Shown here one piece after another: positions 8,781-17,800 of a stretch of DNA of 64,000 nt. Numbering within the stretch: position 1 is the stretch's first letter; every line of letters starts with the position of its first letter. Location: the NCBI GenBank assembly GCA_040222455.1, contig JAVKDD010000027.1, positions 496,001 to 560,000 of the forward strand, in the 5' to 3' direction. Source of the stretch: RHLJ01 sp040222455. GTDB lineage: Bacteria; Bacteroidota; Rhodothermia; Balneolales; Balneolaceae. Under the pieces are notes generated by a model, which did no database searches, was not told the origin of the DNA, and saw nothing but the letters and a program-made list of their open reading frames with translations. The translations under genes were made by a program, and so were the position numbers.

Positions 8781-9443
8781 TTATGATTTTAAAGTAAATG
8801 AAATTGGTAGACTATAACTTACGTTAACTGGTACTCCTCTTTGCCTACCTGGTTGGAATTTTGCAGTTTCTAGAGCTCGTAAGGCTTCTTCATCACATCC
8901 TCCACCAATTCCTCTTACAACTCTTGGGTTTACAATATTTCCTTCTTTATCAACTACAAACTGAATGATGACTCTGCCTTCAATACCAGCTTTTCTAGCC
9001 ATCTCAGGATATTTAATTCTTTTTTGAACACTAGCAATTCCGCCTATTAATACGGGAGGTTGCTCTACTACAACAAATATTTCATCTTCAAACTCATCTG
9101 AAGGTGGTGGAGGTGGCGGTAAATCTATAGGACCATCCAAATCGAGTTCTGCATCGAGATTTAAAATTTCGTCTTCAATAACTTCATCATTGGGAACTTC
9201 AACCGGTACAGGCGGTCTTGGTGGTGGTGGCGGTGTTTCAACTTGTTTTGTTTGAATAACTTCTTCCATTACTACTTCTTCTTGAACTTCAATAGGAATT
9301 ACAGTTGGAGGTTCTGATTCGATTGTAATTTTAAAAGCGATCAAAAAAATTGCTAAACTAGAAATAAGTCCAATCTGTAAATGAAGTTTGTAATTCTTTC
9401 GATGATCTTTAATCCGATGCATTCTTTTTGTTGGTTCTCTCAT
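8781..9443 (-). CDS. TonB-family energy transducer (paralog 2)
   Basis: A 220-residue TonB-like protein with the same plan as its neighbour: basic N-tail, a transmembrane anchor (about 23-41), a spacer with proline tracts (TPPPPPRPPVPVEVPNDE, LPPPPPPSDEFEDE) and a C-terminal TonB domain with IEGRVIIQFVVDKEGN, GCDEEALRALETAKFQPG and YSLPISFTL. The motifs VVEQPPVLIGGI and RGIGGGCDEEA are shared word for word with paralog 1, pointing to a rather recent tandem duplication. The spacer differs in proline content and length. The ATG has a strong ribosome site (AGGAG). A terminator separates it from paralog 1. Confidence 0.9.
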   Translation of the reverse strand: MREPTKRMHRIKDHRKNYKLHLQIGLISSLAIFLIAFKITIESEPPTVIPIEVQEEVVMEEVIQTKQVETPPPPPRPPVPVEVPNDEVIEDEILNLDAELDLDGPIDLPPPPPPSDEFEDEIFVVVEQPPVLIGGIASVQKRIKYPEMARKAGIEGRVIIQFVVDKEGNIVNPRVVRGIGGGCDEEALRALETAKFQPGRQRGVPVNVSYSLPISFTLKS

Positions 9444-9526
9444 TTTGTGCTCCTTTTAAGTTGATTTAAACCGAAGCATTATCCGAAAAACAGATTAATT
9501 TGTTGCGTTCTATCTATTAAGAAATG

Positions 9527-10408
9527 TTAAAGAGTTGAATAAATAGCGGTCAGATTAATTGGATAGACAGAGATAGTAAAAGACATTTCGTTGTCCTCAA
9601 CTTCTCCATCAGCGTGTACATATACTGAGGTTGAAGTGGTAATATCAGCTTTTTGTACGCTTAAAGAATTTATTAAATTGGATGAAAGTGGATATCCGAA
9701 TGAGAGTTTTAGAAACTCAATTGTAAGTCTAAATCTACTAATATTTTTTAAAATAATGACTTCTACTAATCCATCATTATTGATAGAATTTGGAGAGACA
9801 AAATATTTGCCACCCTCCCATTTTCCATTTGCAACAATAATCATGAGCGTGTTAAAACGCTTTACTTCTTTATTAGTAGTTATTGTTGCCTCAAACATTT
9901 GGGCATCTATTAGCGCTTTGAGTCCTGAAATAACATACTTAATAGCCCCTTTGAGATTAGCTTTCGAAGCTAAATAATTCGTTAATCCATCAAATCCGAT
10001 ACCTAAAGTATTTATAAAAAAGGTCTTATTAAATGAAACTAGATTTAATGAACGAGTATTTGCGGCTTTCAGAATAACTAGATTTTCTTTAACAGAACCG
10101 GGAAGGTTCATCATTTTAGCAAAATCATTGCCACTTCCTAAAGGGAGTACTCCAAATATGACGTCCCGATCTTTAAGTCCGATTGCTACTTTTCGAGCTG
10201 TTCCATCCCCACCACACGCTACTATTACATCAAATGAGTTAGCTTTTAATGCAGCTATTTCTGAGATAGATTCAGTGTTACCAACTTCATAAATCTCAAC
10301 ATTTTTAAGCGTTTTCTTTATATCGCTTGAATATTTAGATATGGTATTGAAAGATCTTCCAGAATTGGAAGCTTTGTTAACAATTAAACAATAGCTAAGC
10401 TCTTTCAA
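9527..10408 (-). CDS. Diacylglycerol/lipid kinase family protein
   Basis: A 293-residue member of the DAGK catalytic family (YegS/DgkB/LCB5-like), phosphorylating a lipid such as diacylglycerol or a sphingoid base. The nucleotide-binding motif CGGDGTARKVAIG is near residue 67 and PLGSGNDFAKMMNLP near 92; the C-terminal beta-sandwich has the HADGEVED signature. The start is a TTG, as no ATG is near the N-terminus. It is last in the five-gene operon that begins with the retropepsin-like protease, 3 bp after the DUF952 gene. Substrate cannot be decided from sequence. Confidence 0.9.
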   Translation of the reverse strand: MKELSYCLIVNKASNSGRSFNTISKYSSDIKKTLKNVEIYEVGNTESISEIAALKANSFDVIVACGGDGTARKVAIGLKDRDVIFGVLPLGSGNDFAKMMNLPGSVKENLVILKAANTRSLNLVSFNKTFFINTLGIGFDGLTNYLASKANLKGAIKYVISGLKALIDAQMFEATITTNKEVKRFNTLMIIVANGKWEGGKYFVSPNSINNDGLVEVIILKNISRFRLTIEFLKLSFGYPLSSNLINSLSVQKADITTSTSVYVHADGEVEDNEMSFTISVYPINLTAIYSTL

Positions 10409-10411
10409 ACC

Positions 10412-10759
10412 TTAATCAAAGTGTTTTACCCGAACCGCAAAAGTACCTTTCTTCGATTTATTAAGTACAATGCGATCAATAACAGCATCAACAGAAAATG
10501 AACCATATAAATTTGGAAATACTTCTCCCTCATATTTTTCATTTTTTATAGGAACCTGAATTCTAAGTGGATCAATTACAATTAGTAAGAGTTCATTTTC
10601 TTCAGTTTCTAAATCGTTTGCCGCTTTCTCAATCTGAGAACCATGATAGCATCTGATATATCCTTTTTCGTTTAAAGATGAAGGAGCAAAATTACCCGTG
10701 GAAGAAAAATTTTTCCACTCGGATTTTGTTGTTAAAGTAAAAAGTAAATCGTTTTCCAA
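10412..10759 (-). CDS. DUF952 family protein
   Basis: A 115-residue protein matching the DUF952 pattern: an initial FTLTTKSEW strand, APSSLNEKGYIRC (in the family usually GFIHCS), a conserved acidic/hydrophobic LLLIVIDPLRI, and FPNLYGSFSVDAV. The family is small, cytoplasmic and of unknown function, with a fold related to ADP-ribosyl transferases or glutathione-S-transferase-like proteins suggested in literature, which I cannot confirm here. The start codon appears to be TTG. It lies between the aspartoacylase-like gene and the lipid kinase and looks like a passenger of that operon. Confidence 0.8.
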   Translation of the reverse strand: MENDLLFTLTTKSEWKNFSSTGNFAPSSLNEKGYIRCYHGSQIEKAANDLETEENELLLIVIDPLRIQVPIKNEKYEGEVFPNLYGSFSVDAVIDRIVLNKSKKGTFAVRVKHFD

Positions 10760-10768
10760 AGTAAGTAA

Positions 10769-11710
10769 TTAATTATGAGCAATATGGATAAGGGCATCAC
10801 CTTTGTGAACTATTGGGTTGTTATTTTGCCCAATAATTACACCATTCTGGGAAAATACCATTTTTGTTTTCCTACCACCAAACGGATCATTGATATAGCC
10901 TAAAGTTTCTTTATTTCTAATTTCAGCACCTAAGTCAAAACTAGGTGAAAAAAGCCCAGCGTTTTTAGCTCTTAGCCAAGAACTTTTCTTAAACATTTTT
11001 GTTCCAGATGATATAGGTGCCTCATCAATCATTTTAAGGTGTTTCATTAACCTCAATGTACCATTAATTCCCTTTTCAATTCCATCATCATCAAATCGAA
11101 GTGATTCGCCTGTTTCATACACCAAAATAGGTTTGCCCTTTTTATGTGCTGCACTTCTAAAGGATTTAGAAATTAATGTGGAATGTAAAGTTATAGGAGC
11201 AGAAAATGCAGCTGCGAGCTGTTTTGCATTCTGAAGATTAAATGAGCAACGGATTTGTGGAAAGTTAGCACGACTGGCTCCACCTGTATGAAAATCAATA
11301 CCACAATCAATATTGGGAATTATATCATTCATCAATGTATAAGCAAGTAATCGAGCTAATGAACCACCCTTTGCACCCGGAAAGCTTCGGTTAATATCCT
11401 TTCCATCGGGCACTCCACGAACGTTTAAAATAAAGCCATAAACATTTACGATAGGAAGCGCAATAACGGTTCCCCTTTGTGGTATTATTTGTTTCGAATC
11501 CATTAGACTTCGAATTATTTCAATACCATTAATTTCATCACCATGAAGTCCACCAGTAAGCAGTAGAACAGGTCCATCAATTTTAGACCGATATACATGA
11601 ACCGGAAGATCAATATTTGTATAAGTAGGAAGACGTGCTATACTTAAATAAATCTTTTTATCTTCGCCAAGCCCTATTTGTTGATCTTTTATTGATATAA
11701 AATCAGGCAT
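10769..11710 (-). CDS. Succinylglutamate desuccinylase/aspartoacylase family hydrolase
   Basis: A 313-residue zinc hydrolase of the AstE/AspA branch of the M14 carboxypeptidase fold. The metal ligands appear as GGLHGDEINGIE (His and Glu) near residue 55 and GIDFHTGG (His) near 139; the catalytic Glu is in YETGESLRF near 196. Such enzymes cleave N-acyl amino acids or amide-linked tails. The N-terminal strand region and the C-terminal beta domain (about 230-313) are intact. It overlaps the RimK gene by 8 bp and follows a retropepsin-like protease gene, a gene order seen in other bacteria. It could remove or trim what RimK adds, but this is inference. Confidence 0.88.
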   Translation of the reverse strand: MPDFISIKDQQIGLGEDKKIYLSIARLPTYTNIDLPVHVYRSKIDGPVLLLTGGLHGDEINGIEIIRSLMDSKQIIPQRGTVIALPIVNVYGFILNVRGVPDGKDINRSFPGAKGGSLARLLAYTLMNDIIPNIDCGIDFHTGGASRANFPQIRCSFNLQNAKQLAAAFSAPITLHSTLISKSFRSAAHKKGKPILVYETGESLRFDDDGIEKGINGTLRLMKHLKMIDEAPISSGTKMFKKSSWLRAKNAGLFSPSFDLGAEIRNKETLGYINDPFGGRKTKMVFSQNGVIIGQNNNPIVHKGDALIHIAHN

Positions 11711-12632
11711 CGCTTTTAATTTTACGCCGTTTAGTGGGTTTAGATTTTATTAATAAAGATTCATCAATAACATATTTTGCAATAGCTCCAGCAACATCTT
11801 TTCCTGTTGTTTTTTCAATTCCTTCAAGTCCTGGAGATGAATTGACTTCCAAAATTAAAGGTCCTCTTTCTGATTGTAGTAAGTCAACTCCAGCAATCGG
11901 TAAACCCATAGCTTGTGAAGCAGTTAGTGCGGCTTCACGTTCTATTTTAGTAAGTTTTATCAATGAACCACTACCCCCCTGATGCAAGTTTGATCTGAAC
12001 TCACCTTCTTTTCCTTGCCGCTTCATTGCACCTACAACCTTACCATTTACAATAAAAGCTCTAATATCAGCCCCTTTAGATTCTGAAATAAATTCCTGAA
12101 CTATAACCCTTGCTTTCATACTATGGAAAGCTTCAATAATAGACTGGGCCGCTTTTTTTGTTGGTGCTAGCACAACTCCATAACCTTGAGTTCCTTCGAG
12201 TAGCTTAACAATAAGTGGAGCACCACCCACTGAATCGATAAGAGTGTCTACTTCTCTGGAATAATTAGTAAACACAGTTTTTGGTAATCCAACTCCAGCA
12301 CTTGCTAGTATTTGCAGGCTTCTAAGCTTATCTCTAGATCTAACTAAAGCTTGAGATTGTACTGCTGTGAATTTATTCATCATTTCAAATTGTCGAACTA
12401 CAGCAGTTCCATAAAAAGTAACAGAAGCACCAATTCTTGGGATTACAGCATCTAATATTGAAAGACTTTCACCTTTGTAATAGATATCAGGTTTATGTTG
12501 CTCAATTACGATATCGCATTTCAAATGATCAATTACATAAGCCTCATGCCCTTTGGCTTGAATTGCTTCTACAAGTCGTTTTGTTGAATATAATGCACCA
12601 TTCCTAGATAAAATTCCGATTTTCAAACTCAA
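11703..12632 (-). CDS. rimK: RimK alpha-L-glutamate ligase (ATP-grasp)
   Basis: A 309-residue ATP-grasp ligase very like E. coli RimK, which adds glutamates to the C-terminus of ribosomal protein S6. Shared stretches include KIGILSRNGALYSTKRL at the N-terminus, AVIPRIGASVTFYGTA, VKLLEGTQGYGVVL, the FRSNLHQGGSG segment and VNSSPGLEGIEKTTG. The magnesium- and nucleotide-binding residues of those segments are retained. A basic tail (KPTKRRKIK) is added at the C-end. The start is TTG with GGAG upstream and overlaps the upstream stop by 4 bp (TTGA). Neighbours are a retropepsin-like protease and an aspartoacylase-like hydrolase. The S6 gene is not in this window, so the substrate is inferred. Confidence 0.93.
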   Translation of the reverse strand: MSLKIGILSRNGALYSTKRLVEAIQAKGHEAYVIDHLKCDIVIEQHKPDIYYKGESLSILDAVIPRIGASVTFYGTAVVRQFEMMNKFTAVQSQALVRSRDKLRSLQILASAGVGLPKTVFTNYSREVDTLIDSVGGAPLIVKLLEGTQGYGVVLAPTKKAAQSIIEAFHSMKARVIVQEFISESKGADIRAFIVNGKVVGAMKRQGKEGEFRSNLHQGGSGSLIKLTKIEREAALTASQAMGLPIAGVDLLQSERGPLILEVNSSPGLEGIEKTTGKDVAGAIAKYVIDESLLIKSKPTKRRKIKSDA

Positions 12633-13081
12633 CTTTTCTCCTCTATTTTTCGATTAGATAAATGTTTTTTTGATACATCAACAACAAATTTTTTATGAAT
12701 AAACTTTCTTCCGATCAAAAGTGGATATTTCATTTCTGAGCGATCTGTTAGTGAAAGTTCAATTTTGAATGTTTTATTAAACATCCCAATTTCAGTTTTT
12801 ATAAAAAACCGTAGTTCTTTGTAACCATTTGAACTTTTTACTTCTCTAGTATCAAAAATGGGAAGTTCTATCAGTTTATCATTATATGCAGCATGTTCAG
12901 GGTCAAGTAAATTGAATCGAATCCAAGGAATATCATTTTTAATAAATTCCTCAATATGATGACAATGCAAGCTTGATGTATAAGCACCCGTATCAATTTT
13001 TGCTTCAATATCTCTGATGTTCCATTCAGGCAGGTCAACTGATTCAAACCGCCCTATTATATGTAAACTTTTTTTAGTCAT
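12629..13081 (-). CDS. RimK-associated retropepsin-like protease (COG4067-type)
   Basis: A 150-residue protein of the family often labelled ATP-dependent zinc protease (PF05618/COG4067). The N-terminal IGRFESVDLPEW lead and the AKIDTGAYTSSLHC motif fit a retropepsin-like fold with the catalytic Asp in DTGA; the later segment YPLLIGRKFI matches the second family signature. No zinc motif is evident, so the old name is probably misleading. It is first in the operon, overlapping rimK by 4 bp. Members of this family lie beside rimK in other bacteria, including Pseudomonas rimB. A role in processing or regulating RimK products is inference. Confidence 0.85.
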   Translation of the reverse strand: MTKKSLHIIGRFESVDLPEWNIRDIEAKIDTGAYTSSLHCHHIEEFIKNDIPWIRFNLLDPEHAAYNDKLIELPIFDTREVKSSNGYKELRFFIKTEIGMFNKTFKIELSLTDRSEMKYPLLIGRKFIHKKFVVDVSKKHLSNRKIEEKS

Positions 13082-13178
13082 TAATAAGTTAAAATACCAT
13101 TAATTCACTTCATCTAAATAAAATTATATAGATTATTAAATGTTTTAATATGTACAGTAATTTCTACATTTAGTGGTT

Positions 13179-13715
13179 ATGAAAAAACATTTTGGATTAT
13201 TTTTTCTGCTTTTTATTTCTAGTGAAATAAATTCACAACCTTTTGGAGTACCCCCAACTAATACTTTTCAGAAAACAGTTAGCACCTTCTATTTTGAAGT
13301 TGGAGGAAATGCAGTTTTCGCATCATTAAATTATGATTTGATTTTTGATTCAAAATATGGAGTTAGAATTGGTATTTCACCAGGTTTATTTTTTATAGAT
13401 AGCTCAACAGATAATAATAGAGAGGATTACAACTACGATCTCACAGCTCTGATTAGTGCTTTCAAATTATATGGGTCAGCGTCACATAAAGTTGAAACTG
13501 GATTAGGTGCTTTATTTGGAGAAGCAATTACACCTAGAGAAGAAAAGTATCCTGCAGTTCCAGCTTTAGTTTTAAATTTAGGATATCGTTTTAGTACTAC
13601 AAAAGAAAAAGGGCTAAGTTTTAGACTGATGTTCACCCCATCAATAAACAAGAATGGATTAACTCCCTGGTGTGGTGCCTCTATTGGAATTTCTTTTAAA
13701 AATAAAATTAAATGA
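13179..13715 (+). CDS. Exported beta-barrel-like protein, function unknown
   Basis: A 178-residue protein with a signal peptide (MKKHFGLFFLLFISSEINS) and alternating aromatic/hydrophobic strands, such as FYFEVGGNAVFASLNYDLIF and GYRFSTTKEKGLSFRLMFTPS, ending GASIGISFKNKIK. This looks like a small 8-strand outer-membrane barrel. No named family is recognised. The ATG at 13179 is preferred over a GTG two codons earlier because it starts the typical MKK signal. It overlaps the next gene by 4 bp (ATGA), so the two are translationally coupled. Confidence 0.7.
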   Translation: MKKHFGLFFLLFISSEINSQPFGVPPTNTFQKTVSTFYFEVGGNAVFASLNYDLIFDSKYGVRIGISPGLFFIDSSTDNNREDYNYDLTALISAFKLYGSASHKVETGLGALFGEAITPREEKYPAVPALVLNLGYRFSTTKEKGLSFRLMFTPSINKNGLTPWCGASIGISFKNKIK

Positions 13716-14800
13716 TTACAGATACTACCCTTGTACTAAATACTGAAATAGTAAAGGCTAACATTCATAAAATGGTTGTAAAAGCACTTTCATTAAATCT
13801 TGAATTAAGGCCTCATTTTAAAACTCATCAATCTCGCAAAGTTGGTAGATTATTTAGTGATGCAGGAATTAAAGCAGCTACTGTTTCGTCATTAAAAATG
13901 GCCAGATACTTTGCATCTGATGGTTGGAATAATATTACAATCGCATTTCCAGTAAATGTATTAGAATCAGACGAATTAGATAAATTAGCTTCTGAAATAG
14001 ATCTAAGGGTTTTGGCTACTAATTTAACGGCACTTCAAAAGTTATCAGCTAAATTAAATAACGAACTTGGAATTTATATTGAATTAGATCCGGGATATAA
14101 CCGTAGCGGTATTCCCATTTCGAATTTTGAAGAGATCAGGGGATTGAAAGACTACATTTTAAATGCATCAAACTTACGGTTCGAAGGATTTTACACCCAT
14201 GCAGGACATTCGTATAAATGTAAATCAAAGAAGGAAGTGCAAGCTCTATCCGGCTCAATTTTGGATAACCTAAATACTCTTAAAGAAGCATTTGACGATC
14301 CAATTTGCTTTGGAGATACTCCCTCCTGTTCTATTTTAGATGATTTTGGAGCAGTTGATCAAATCAGTCCAGGTAATTTTGTTTTTTATGATTTAACCCA
14401 AGTACAAATTGGTTCTTGTAAAACAAGTGACATTGCGTTTGCAGTATTTTGTCCTGTTGTAGCTAAATATCCAGAGCGAAATGAATTACTTATACATGGT
14501 GGTGCGGTTCATTTCTCTAAAGACTCATTAACAGATGAATATAAAAAACCTTTTTTCGGAGTGGTTGCTGAAAATAACAATAAAGGCTGGGGGAATTCAC
14601 TCCCAGAAAATAGGTTAATTTCCATTTCTCAAGAGCATGGTATTGTAGCGTGTAATTCGGAGTATTTCAATAAAGTAGAAATTGGAGATGTGATTCCGAT
14701 TCTACCTATTCATTCATGTTTAACTGCTGATTTAATGGGTGAATACTTTTCTATTTCAGGTGAATATTTTGATCATTTGAATAAGAAAGTTTTTCGTTAA
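13712..14800 (+). CDS. D-threonine aldolase / D-serine dehydratase-like PLP enzyme
   Basis: A 362-residue fold-type III PLP enzyme of the DSD1/D-threonine aldolase family. The PLP lysine sits in RPHFKTHQS (about residue 37-41), the barrel contains ELDPGYNRSGI and GFYTHAGHSY, and the C-terminal metal site has the family pattern IPILPIHSCLTADLM (His and Cys ligands) near 331. Substrates in the family are D-3-hydroxyamino acids, cleaved to glycine plus aldehyde or dehydrated to a keto acid plus ammonia. It overlaps the upstream barrel-like gene and ends before a strong terminator. Which reaction is catalysed is undecided. Confidence 0.88.
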   Translation: MITDTTLVLNTEIVKANIHKMVVKALSLNLELRPHFKTHQSRKVGRLFSDAGIKAATVSSLKMARYFASDGWNNITIAFPVNVLESDELDKLASEIDLRVLATNLTALQKLSAKLNNELGIYIELDPGYNRSGIPISNFEEIRGLKDYILNASNLRFEGFYTHAGHSYKCKSKKEVQALSGSILDNLNTLKEAFDDPICFGDTPSCSILDDFGAVDQISPGNFVFYDLTQVQIGSCKTSDIAFAVFCPVVAKYPERNELLIHGGAVHFSKDSLTDEYKKPFFGVVAENNNKGWGNSLPENRLISISQEHGIVACNSEYFNKVEIGDVIPILPIHSCLTADLMGEYFSISGEYFDHLNKKVFR

Positions 14801-14812
14801 TATTTCCTTTAT

Positions 14813-14840
14813 AAAAAAGGCTCCATAAGGAGCCTTTTTA
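14813..14840. terminator. Bidirectional rho-independent terminator
   Basis: A perfect 12-bp stem AAAAAAGGCTCC / GGAGCCTTTTTA with loop ATAA. T-runs follow on both strands, so it can end both the plus-strand D-threonine aldolase-like gene and the minus-strand amidohydrolase gene that converge here. Confidence 0.9.
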
Positions 14841-14841
14841 T

Positions 14842-17800
14842 TTATTCTTTTGATCCGGGTAGGCCCAACCGTTCAGGATTAGAGTCTTCCCAAATAAATG
14901 GACCAGCAGTTACTTTTTGAGGGTAAATCTGATCTAAGGAAGACGCGTTATATAACCTTCCGTTTTTCATTACATGAGAAATTGAATTAGTATTACGTAA
15001 ATTTTCTAATGGATTTGCATCCATAATCACTAAATCGGCGAGCTTTCCAACTTCGATTGATCCTAAATCACCATCTAACCCAATAGCTTCTGCTCCGATT
15101 ATAGTGGCAACTTTAATAGCATCAAGGTTATCCATATTACCAGAGGCAACAGCCCACAATTCCCAGTGATATCCAAGTCCTTCTAACTGTCCATGACTAC
15201 CAATACCTGCCAAAGCACCAGCTTCAACGAGTTTAGTCATAGTTTCACCGTGCTTCATAAATACGTGTTCGTCATCACGGAACCAGCCTGGACGTCTACG
15301 TGTTTTACTTGCAAGTACAGAATAAGGTGTGAAACGGCTAAGTTTTTCATCTTCATAAGGATTTTCACGAGAATAGAAATAATTCTCAGCCCAAGGTCCT
15401 CCATAAGAAACTAATAAAGTTGGGGTAACTGCCATTTTAGCTTCGGCAATTGTTTGAATTACATCATTAAAAATTGGATAAATTGGTAATGAATGTTCGT
15501 GTCCTGGATACCCATCAATAAGTTGGGTCATGTTTAACTTCCAATCTAGAGCCCCTTCGGTAGTTGGCATAATTTTTTGTTCTTTCGCTGCCATCAAAAT
15601 CCATTGGCGTTGCTCTCGGTTCCCAGCTAAATACATTTTTATAGTTTTAGTATCATAATATTTACTGTATTGCTTCATCACTTCTTTAGCGTGATCCAAA
15701 CTTTGAATATTATATGCCCAGAATCCTAAACCTGGTCCGGTAGAATAAACTCTAGGGCCGGGCATCATACCAGTTTCAACCATATCGGAATAAGTGAGGA
15801 CATCTGTTGTTGCAGTTTGTGGATCACGAGTTGTTGTAACACCATAAGCAAGATTTGCTGCATAGTTATAAATCTGTTGTTTATGAATACCCCAATTTGG
15901 CCACATATGTGCATGAGTATCAACGAAACCAGGAGTTATTGTTTTTCCTGTCATATCCATTACTTCTGCATCATTTGGTGCAGCTAAGTTCTTACCCACC
16001 TCAACAATTCGATTATTTTCAATCAAAATATCTCCACCTTCAATCACTTCATTTCCAATGGCCGTAATTATTCGTGCATTTTTTAAAAGAATAGATGCAT
16101 TTGGGATATCTCTTTGGATGGTTACATCAATAGAAAGCTCAATTGGTTTATACTTATCTTCTTTGTCAGATTTATTATTTTCTGATTCTTCGCTTTCTTC
16201 TGAATCTTCCTCACCTTCATTTTGATCCTTTTCAGAATCATCATTGTTATCTTCTTCTTTTTTCTTCTCTTCATCCTCTTTCTTTTTCTCTTCTTCTAAT
16301 TTCTTAGCGGCTTTCACGCTGTCTTCAAAAGCTTCAGAAGCGTTTAAATCATAAATAAAATGACCGTTACCAATAGACCAATGAACTTTATTTGCATCCC
16401 ATCCCCAGGTAGGAAACTGCCCTCCTATTTCGGTAAGTTTTTTGGATGGAAATTGAGCGTTGTCAGGATTTGCAACAGAAATTGAAGGAGTTGAACCACC
16501 CGTTATTGGTACTGTTACTACATAAATATCATTATTGATTAATGCTAATGCTTGATCACCTTCAGGCGCCATTGTAATAATAGTTGCTGAAGAGGCTGGA
16601 TTGTTTTCTTTAGCAAATTCATCTTCAGGATGAAGAATATCCATTGGTGTTAAATACTCAGCACTTTCTTTAATATGAGTTTCTAGATCACCGAAAGGCG
16701 AATAAGTTGTAATTCCTGTTACAGAAACATGACTCTTTTCATCCGTTCCATCCCATCGAATAGAGTTTAAAGTTCCTCCTCTGTTTAAATAGATACGATC
16801 CGAATTTTTAACGAAATGTAGATTTGAACGACCCTCAGCCCGAGTCACTAAAGTTGATGTGCTCCCAGTTGATTCAATCCAAACAATATCTGCTCCGGCA
16901 CTTGCTGAACCAGGTCCGTAAGCATCTTTATAACTTTGTTCTGCAGCTCTAAAAGCAACGATTCGGTTTCCATTAAGGCTAAATACTGGTTGTGTATAAA
17001 TTCCTCGCTCTGAAGTAAGTTTAGTTGGTCTTATTCTTCTTGCATTAGGCTCGATGGAATAAATAGCACCTCCATCACTTTCATCCCAAGTTACATAAGC
17101 AAGAGTGTTACCATTTGGAGACCAAGTAGGCATAGCTTCTATTGCCTCAGTATCCGTTAATTTTTTAGGCTCTCCATTAGGTATTTCTTGAACATAAAGA
17201 TCATTTAAAACGGTAAATGCCAGCCAGTTTCCATCTGGAGAAGGAACAACATCTCGTATTTGAGTTGCAATCATTTCTTTATCATCACTGATTGGATATT
17301 TAAAAAGCACTTCAGGTCCGATTTCTAATTCTGTGTTTACAGAAAATGGGATTTCAACTGCATTCCCTCCATTAACAGGAATACGATGGAGTTTACCAGA
17401 ATAAAAAGCCACAATGTTTTGGTTGTCTGGAGTAAAAGACATACCAGGAAGCACCCCCAAAGTTGCTTGAGATTCCATATCATCTCTTTGTACGGGATAG
17501 GCTAACCAACTTTCATCACCAGATTCCATATCTCTGAGAATAAGTCCTGTTTTATCTTCATATCTGCTCCCATACACCATCCATTTCCCATTTGCTGAAA
17601 CAAGCGGTGTAAAAGCAGAACCATATCTTGAGGTAATAGTAGTTCTATCCCCAGTTTCTCTATCATATCGACCAATCTGATATTGTGGAAACTGTGCGTT
17701 ATAATTCCAGGATCCATTACGTTGAGAGAAATAAATGTAGCGACCTTCTGGACCAACCGCGGGATCTGTTGTTTTTAGACCAGATGGAGATGAAATCAAT

